This document shows, in pieces, positions 8,499 through 11,858 of a DNA stretch of 11,858 nucleotides (its first letter is position 1; every line of letters starts with the position of its first letter). Under the pieces are notes generated by a model. It saw only the letters and a list, made by a program, of their open reading frames with translations, ran no database searches and was not told where the DNA came from. The DNA lies in NCBI GenBank assembly GCA_021813195.1, contig JAKALI010000063.1:1-11858 (forward strand), in the 5' to 3' direction. This DNA comes from Pseudomonadota bacterium. GTDB lineage: Bacteria > Pseudomonadota > Alphaproteobacteria > Rhizobiales > Hyphomicrobiaceae. The position numbers and the translations under genes were made by a program.

Positions 8499-8859
8499 GC
8501 GAGGACGCAACCGCGCCCGCGAGCGCCGCATCGACCAGGAGATCGTCGTCGACGCCTATAGTTCCGACGAGCGCGCGATGAGCTGGTATTACTACCTGCA
8601 GGAAAAGCTCGATTTCCCCTTCAAGGCGAGGTGCGTCGCGGCGCGCTCGGTGTCGCCTTTCAGGAAAGGCGAGGTCGTCGAAGTGCTCGGCATGGCCCCG
8701 GAGAACGAGTGCATGCGAGGCGCCGTGGTCCTCGCGCGCTTCGCGCGCCGCAAGGTGGGCGTGCCGCTCGAGGAGCTCGTTCCCGTCGGAGTCGAGGGGG
8801 ATGCGCGCGAGGCGATAGAGGACTGGCGTTACTGGACGGCGATGGGGTATCAATTCTGA
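8491..8859 (+). CDS. CcbP-like calcium-binding protein
   Basis: A 122-residue acidic protein resembling the CcbP calcium-binding family (Pfam 'Calci_bind_CcbP', known from cyanobacterial CcbP). Features are IDQEIVVDAYSSDERAMSWY at residues 14-33, YYLQEKLDFPFKARC at 34-48, the basic/hydrophobic turn SPFRKGEVVEVLGMAPE at 55-71, and the C-terminal DWRYWTAMGYQF at 111-122. CcbP-type proteins bind Ca2+ through acidic surface residues. What this one does in a CRISPR locus is unknown. The start is the ATG overlapping the stop of the RAMP-like remnant. No clear Shine-Dalgarno is seen, so coupling to upstream translation is likely. The in-frame ORF extends upstream over the remnant and into cas8 but has no family similarity there. 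Confidence 0.8.
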   Translation: MPERGRNRARERRIDQEIVVDAYSSDERAMSWYYYLQEKLDFPFKARCVAARSVSPFRKGEVVEVLGMAPENECMRGAVVLARFARRKVGVPLEELVPVGVEGDAREAIEDWRYWTAMGYQF

Positions 8860-8867
8860 GCGGCCCG

Positions 8868-9200
8868 ATGCGCATTCCCAATGCCGACAAAGCGATCATC
8901 GCAGCGGAGAAACTCAGGGATTATTTGTTGAATCCGGCCCATCGCCGGGGCGCGACCAAGGCGAAGCTGCTCCTGGCTTGCGGGTACAAAGCCGCCGAAT
9001 GGCGGATGCTCGAGAGCGACTTGAGGGCGCAGCATTTGACCGCAGATGTCACCGTCGCAAGGGAAAACCCGTATGGGAAGCGCTTCGAGATCAGCGCGCC
9101 GCTTGCAACGCCGAGCGGTCGGCGTATCCTTTTCCAGAGCGTGTGGCAGATCGACAAGGGGACGGATGTGCCGCGCCTGATTACTCTGTATCCGAGGTGA
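8868..9200 (+). CDS. DUF6883-domain protein, function unknown
   Basis: A 110-residue protein beginning MRIPNADKAIIAAEKLRDYL, a signature I associate with DUF6883. Further family-like segments are LNPAHRRGATKAKLLLACGY (21-40), LESDLRAQH (48-56), PYGKRFEISAPL (68-79) and QSVWQIDKGTDVPRLITLYP (90-109). No signal peptide or membrane segment is seen. The gene starts eight bases after the CcbP-like gene and is followed three bases later by the DUF4926 gene. As I recall, DUF6883 and DUF4926 genes are often adjacent, which suggests a functional pair, possibly toxin and partner. No biochemical role is known to me. Confidence 0.75.
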   Translation: MRIPNADKAIIAAEKLRDYLLNPAHRRGATKAKLLLACGYKAAEWRMLESDLRAQHLTADVTVARENPYGKRFEISAPLATPSGRRILFQSVWQIDKGTDVPRLITLYPR

Positions 9201-9203
9201 GCG

Positions 9204-9440
9204 ATGCCGTTCGATCTCTATTCCGACGTGATCGTTACATCGGACCTGCCCGAAGAGGCGTTGAAGGCCGGCGATGTCGGCACGGTGGTGGAGCGCCACG
9301 TGGTGCCGGGGCTGGAGGACGGGTACAGCGTGGAGTTTTTCGACATGACCGGGAAGACAGTGGCGGTCGTGACCGTGCGCGCGAGCCTGCTGCGCGCGCC
9401 AACGGGGGCGGATCGCCCGTCGGTCAGGGCCTTGGCGTAG
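9204..9440 (+). CDS. DUF4926-domain protein, probable partner of the DUF6883 protein
   Basis: A 78-residue protein that fits the DUF4926 pattern: a start strand DVIVTSDLPEEALKAGDVGT (8-27), then VVERHVVPG, then YSVEFFDMTGKTVAVVTVRA (41-60). It looks like a small SH3-like beta barrel; that fold assignment is inferred from the pattern of short strands and glycines. The C-terminal 15 or so residues (APTGADRPSVRALA) extend beyond the usual end of the domain. GAGGTGA at 9194-9200, overlapping the previous stop, is its ribosome binding site. The three-base spacing implies co-translation with the DUF6883 gene. Confidence 0.75.
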   Translation: MPFDLYSDVIVTSDLPEEALKAGDVGTVVERHVVPGLEDGYSVEFFDMTGKTVAVVTVRASLLRAPTGADRPSVRALA

Positions 9441-9509
9441 GGAACGTAGCGCCTGTCGGCGTGAGGGCGATCGCGGAGTAGCCGCGCCGCTGTCCCCCAA
9501 GGGGTCGGC

Positions 9510-9538
9510 TTGGCCACTCGCCAGGCGAGGCAGATAAC
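9510..9538 (+). promoter_or_regulatory. Candidate promoter with internal palindrome upstream of cas4-cas1
   Basis: TTGGCC (9510-9515) and GATAAC (9533-9538) are separated by 17 bases, and each matches four of six sigma-70 consensus positions. Between them lies a perfect 13-base inverted repeat, CTCGCC-A-GGCGAG (9517-9529), placed where a bound repressor would block polymerase. The site is 50 bases upstream of the proposed cas4-cas1 start. It would give the adaptation genes their own regulated promoter. Confidence 0.4.
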
Positions 9539-9574
9539 CGGCTGGCGTATCCTCCGCCCCAGGCAAACGGCCTT

Positions 9575-9583
9575 GGAGGAGGA
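9575..9583 (+). promoter_or_regulatory. Ribosome binding site fixing the cas4-cas1 start
   Basis: GGAGGAGGA lies immediately before ATG 9588 (eight bases from the first GGAGG). The alternative in-frame start at 9510 would sit inside the candidate promoter and add 26 residues without Cas4 similarity, so 9588 is preferred. Confidence 0.8.
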
Positions 9584-9587
9584 CGCC

Positions 9588-11312
9588 ATGGCGGACGAGG
9601 AGGAGGTCCAGACCCAGCCTGAGCTGCCGCTTCCATTTCCCGAGCTTGCGGCGGACATGCCGCTTCTGCCTGCGCGCATGCTGAACGAGTACCAGTATTG
9701 CCCGCGGCTCGCGTATCTCGAATGGGTGCAGGGCGAATGGGCCGATTCGGCCGACACGGTCGAGGGGCGCGGCGTGCACCGGCGCGTCGACCGGCCGACG
9801 GGGGATTTGCCGCCGCCCGAGGACATCGATTCGGATACGCGGATTCACGCCCGCTCGATCACGCTTTCGAGCAACCGTCTCGGCCTGATCGCGAAGATGG
9901 ATCTCGTCGAGGCCGAGGACGGAGCGGTGGTTCCCGTGGACTACAAGCGCGGCAAGCGCCCGCACGTCGGGAAGGGCGCGCACGATCCGGAGCGCGTGCA
10001 ACTGTGCGCGCAGGGCATGATCCTCGAGGAACACGGGTACCGTTGCACCGAAGGCGTGCTCTATTTCGCCGCAAGCAAGGAGCGCGTGGCGGTTGCATTC
10101 GACGCGGAGTTGCGTGCGCTCACGCAACAGGCGATCGACGGTCTGCGGCTTGTCGCGGCGGGAGGCCGGATCCCCGCGCCGCTGGTCGACAGCCCGAAGT
10201 GTCCGCGCTGCTCGCTTGTCGGCATCTGCCTGCCTGATGAAGTGAATTTCCTCGCGCGTGCGGAGGAGCCGCCGCGGCCGCTCGCGGTGCAAAAGGAGGA
10301 CGCGCTTCCCGTGTACGTGCAGGCCCAGCACGCGAAGGTCTCGAAGAGCGGCGAAACGCTTGAAATTTACGTGGACGACCAGAAGATCCAGACGGCACGC
10401 TTGGGCGAGGTCTCGCAGCTCGCGCTCTGGGGCAACGTCTATCTCACGACGCCGGCGCTGCACGAGCTCATGGCGCGCGGGATCCCGGTTACCTGGCACA
10501 GCCACGGCGGCTGGTTCCTCGGGCACACAATTGGAATGGGCCACAAGAACGTCGAGATTCGAACGGCGCAGTACCGCACGAGCTTCGATCCCGCGCACTG
10601 CCTGCGCCTGGCGAAGGGCTTCGTGGTCGCGAAGATCCAGAATGCCCGCACGCTGCTGCGGCGCAACTGGAAGGGCGGCGAGGCGCCCCAGATGCTGCTC
10701 GACGCGTTCAAGCAAGACATCGACCTCGCGCGGCGGGCGAGCGCGCTGCCGGAGCTGCTCGGCGCGGAAGGCAACGCGGCCGCTCGCTACTTCCGCGAGT
10801 TCCGCAACATGCTGTCGCGGCCCGATGGCGGCGACGAGCTGCCGTTCGACTTCACCCGCCGCAATCGCAGGCCGCCGGCCGACCCGGTAAATGCGCTCCT
10901 CTCTTTCGCCTATACGCTGCTCGCGCGGACTTGGACGGTGACACTGTCTGCTGTCGGTTTCGACCCCTACCGCGGTTTCTATCACCAGCCGCGCTACGGC
11001 AGGCCGGCGCTCGCGCTCGACCTTATGGAGCCGTTCCGACCGCTCGTGGCGGAGTCGACCGTCATCCAGGCGATCAATAACGGTGAAGTGAAGCCGAGCG
11101 ACTTCGTGTCGGCGGCGGGTAGCGTCGCGCTCGACGCGGACGGGCGCAAGCGCTTCATCGCCTCTTTCGAGCGCCGGCTCGGCCAGGAAATCACCCACCC
11201 GCAGTTCGGCTACCGCGTAAGCTACCGGAGGCTGCTGGAGCTGCAGGCAAGACTGCTCGCGCGCCACCTGCTGGGCGAGCTCGATGACTATCCGAATCTG
11301 GTGACCCGATGA
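9588..11312 (+). CDS. cas4-cas1: Cas4-Cas1 fusion, spacer selection and integration enzyme
   Basis: A 574-residue protein joining a Cas4 nuclease (about 1-225) to a Cas1 integrase (about 239-574), an arrangement typical of type I-G. Cas4 shows the iron-sulfur cysteines C38 (YCPRLAYLE) and C205, C208, C214 (CPRCSLVGIC), and the RecB-type motif VDYKRG with D118 and K120. Cas1 shows its three metal-binding elements: E394 in AEGNAAARYF, H466 in GFYHQPRYGRP, and D478/E481 in LDLMEPFRP. All key residues are present, so both halves look active. Known fusions of this type choose PAM-flanked prespacers and integrate them with Cas2 at the leader end. The stop overlaps the cas2 ATG (ATGA). A sampled block, 9901-9960, has 41 of 60 G+C, higher than the sampled effector-gene blocks. 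Confidence 0.95.
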   Translation: MADEEEVQTQPELPLPFPELAADMPLLPARMLNEYQYCPRLAYLEWVQGEWADSADTVEGRGVHRRVDRPTGDLPPPEDIDSDTRIHARSITLSSNRLGLIAKMDLVEAEDGAVVPVDYKRGKRPHVGKGAHDPERVQLCAQGMILEEHGYRCTEGVLYFAASKERVAVAFDAELRALTQQAIDGLRLVAAGGRIPAPLVDSPKCPRCSLVGICLPDEVNFLARAEEPPRPLAVQKEDALPVYVQAQHAKVSKSGETLEIYVDDQKIQTARLGEVSQLALWGNVYLTTPALHELMARGIPVTWHSHGGWFLGHTIGMGHKNVEIRTAQYRTSFDPAHCLRLAKGFVVAKIQNARTLLRRNWKGGEAPQMLLDAFKQDIDLARRASALPELLGAEGNAAARYFREFRNMLSRPDGGDELPFDFTRRNRRPPADPVNALLSFAYTLLARTWTVTLSAVGFDPYRGFYHQPRYGRPALALDLMEPFRPLVAESTVIQAINNGEVKPSDFVSAAGSVALDADGRKRFIASFERRLGQEITHPQFGYRVSYRRLLELQARLLARHLLGELDDYPNLVTR

Positions 11313-11605
11313 GAGACGACGAACACCTCTATGTCGTGACCTACGATATCGGCGACCCGAAGCGCTGGCGCGCCGTGTTCAAGCTGATGCACGGCTACGG
11401 CGAATGGCTGCAGCTCTCCGTCTTTCAGTGCCGCCTGACCCGCCGGCGCCACGCCGAGCTGATTGCGACGCTCGATGAAATCATCCATCATAGGGACGAC
11501 CATGTGGTTCTGGTCGATCTGGGCCTGGCGGAGAACGTGGAGCCGCGGGTGGTAAGCCTGGGTAAGACCTTTGCCCCGGTGGTGCGCGAGGCGGTGATTG
11601 TTTAG
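11309..11605 (+). CDS. cas2: Cas2, adaptation complex subunit
   Basis: A 98-residue protein with the Cas2 ferredoxin-like start LYVVTYDIGDPKRWRAVFKL, in which D13 of YDI is the conserved acidic residue, followed by GYGEWLQLSVFQCRLT. Cas2 dimers bridge two Cas1 dimers and measure the spacer during integration. It overlaps the end of cas4-cas1 by four bases and so is translationally coupled. It is the last cas gene before the leader. Confidence 0.95.
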   Translation: MRDDEHLYVVTYDIGDPKRWRAVFKLMHGYGEWLQLSVFQCRLTRRRHAELIATLDEIIHHRDDHVVLVDLGLAENVEPRVVSLGKTFAPVVREAVIV

Positions 11606-11807
11606 GCGCCGCCTGAAGGCGCGAGCGCTCCAGTGCGCGACGCCGCCGCAGCAAGCGCTCGCGGAGCGCAGCTCTTTAAAAATTCGGACAAATCCTGGTT
11701 CGGTGTCGCACGGGGACGTGACGCCGAACCCGTTCTTCGGCAGAATCGGCTTAGCGCTCGCATGCGTGTCTCGGAACCCGCGTCGGGGGCGGAGTCCGAA
11801 GCGAGCT
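11606..11807 (+). promoter_or_regulatory. CRISPR leader
   Basis: About 200 bases between the cas2 stop and the first repeat, with no supported gene. An AT-rich patch, GCTCTTTAAAAATTCGGAC at 11671-11689, resembles the 'CTCTTTAA' patches common in proteobacterial CRISPR leaders and is the likeliest place for the array promoter. The rest is GC-rich and contains several short inverted repeats. No convincing IHF site was found. Small frames in this region resemble no protein I know. Confidence 0.7.
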
Positions 11808-11858
11808 GTTTTCCGCGGTGAAGAGCCGCGGCCTCATTGAAGCGCGATCCAGATTGCG
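11808..11858 (+). CRISPR. First repeat of the CRISPR array and the start of spacer 1
   Basis: A 36-base unit, 11808-11843, begins GTTTTCC and ends CATTGAAGC, the ends expected of a type I repeat read from the leader side. Inside it CCGCGG (11813-11818) and CCGCGG (11826-11831) form a six-base-pair hairpin with a seven-base loop TGAAGAG. This is a suitable substrate for the Cas6 half of Csb2, which would leave an eight-base 5' handle ATTGAAGC on the crRNA. The 15 bases after it (11844-11858) would be the newest spacer. Only one repeat is in view, so the repetition itself is not seen. The call rests on length, ends, hairpin and position after cas2. Confidence 0.8.

Larger units (their letters stand above)
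9441..9587. other. Gap between DUF4926 gene and cas4-cas1
   Basis: This 147-base gap is the longest break between genes after cas8. It holds the candidate promoter and palindrome at 9510-9538. A weaker inverted repeat, CCAAG-N7-CTTGG, lies nearby (about 9497-9513), overlapping the -35 side. The cas4-cas1 frame is open through part of it, but codons upstream of 9588 do not look like Cas4. Confidence 0.5.

Noticed and set aside
8850..11267. Very long open frame on the minus strand (805 codons) opposite cas4-cas1
   Set aside because: It lies antisense to a gene with clear Cas4 and Cas1 motifs, is full of Arg/Ala/His-rich composition typical of GC-rich shadows, and shows no recognisable domain.
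11606..11622. Hairpin GCGCC-N7-GGCGC just after the cas2 stop as a terminator
   Set aside because: The stem is only five base pairs, alternative foldings exist, and no run of T follows, so intrinsic termination is not supported.
11681..11710. IHF-like binding site in the leader
   Set aside because: The AATCC...TT-like stretch deviates at key consensus positions, so it is too weak to call.
11598..11840. Short plus-strand frames in the leader and first repeat
   Set aside because: They cross the end of cas2, the leader and the CRISPR repeat. Their composition is that of non-coding GC-rich DNA, and no ribosome binding site or homology is seen.

Overview
The window is a nearly complete type I-G (formerly I-U) CRISPR-Cas locus, from its probable regulator to the first repeat of the array. 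The genes are all on the + strand and tightly packed. High GC in many stretches, an IS5-family element and the gene content suggest a high-GC proteobacterium, probably beta or gamma. The window alone does not fix the species.

Layout. Positions 1-103 hold the end of an IS5-family insertion sequence: the minus-strand transposase start, a terminal inverted repeat and a TTAG target site. Positions 142-240 (minus strand) hold a scrap of a tyrosine integrase. Positions 327-1343 encode a WYL-domain transcription regulator. After a 260-base gap with an operator-like inverted repeat comes the interference operon: csb1 (Cas7), csb2 (Cas5-Cas6 fusion), cas3 (helicase first, HD nuclease last) and a small Cas8u2/'Cas3-extension' protein (1604-8375). 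Next is a short degenerate stretch (8395-8498) that reads, across one frameshift, like the C-terminus of a Csb2/Cas6-type RAMP protein. It is followed by three small accessory genes: a CcbP-like calcium-binding protein, a DUF6883 protein and a DUF4926 protein. A promoter-like site with a palindrome precedes the adaptation genes, a cas4-cas1 fusion and cas2. A leader of about 200 bases and one full 36-base repeat with the first 15 bases of a spacer end the window.

How the genes work together (family knowledge plus inference). Csb2 should cut the pre-crRNA at the repeat hairpin. Csb1 should coat the crRNA, and the Cas8-like protein should help recognise target DNA. Cas3 should unwind and degrade the target. 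Cas4-Cas1 with Cas2 should trim and insert PAM-selected spacers at the leader end. The WYL protein is a plausible regulator of the operon.

Most interesting reading. The locus looks like a mosaic. Several 60-base samples from the regulator and from the accessory/adaptation genes are about 65-70% GC, while samples from csb1 and cas8 are about 50-53%. The RAMP-like remnant sits exactly at the right-hand boundary. This suggests that an older effector cassette was replaced by a different I-G cassette, leaving the tail of the old gene behind. The CcbP/DUF6883/DUF4926 trio between interference and adaptation genes is the best candidate for an undescribed CRISPR-linked accessory module.
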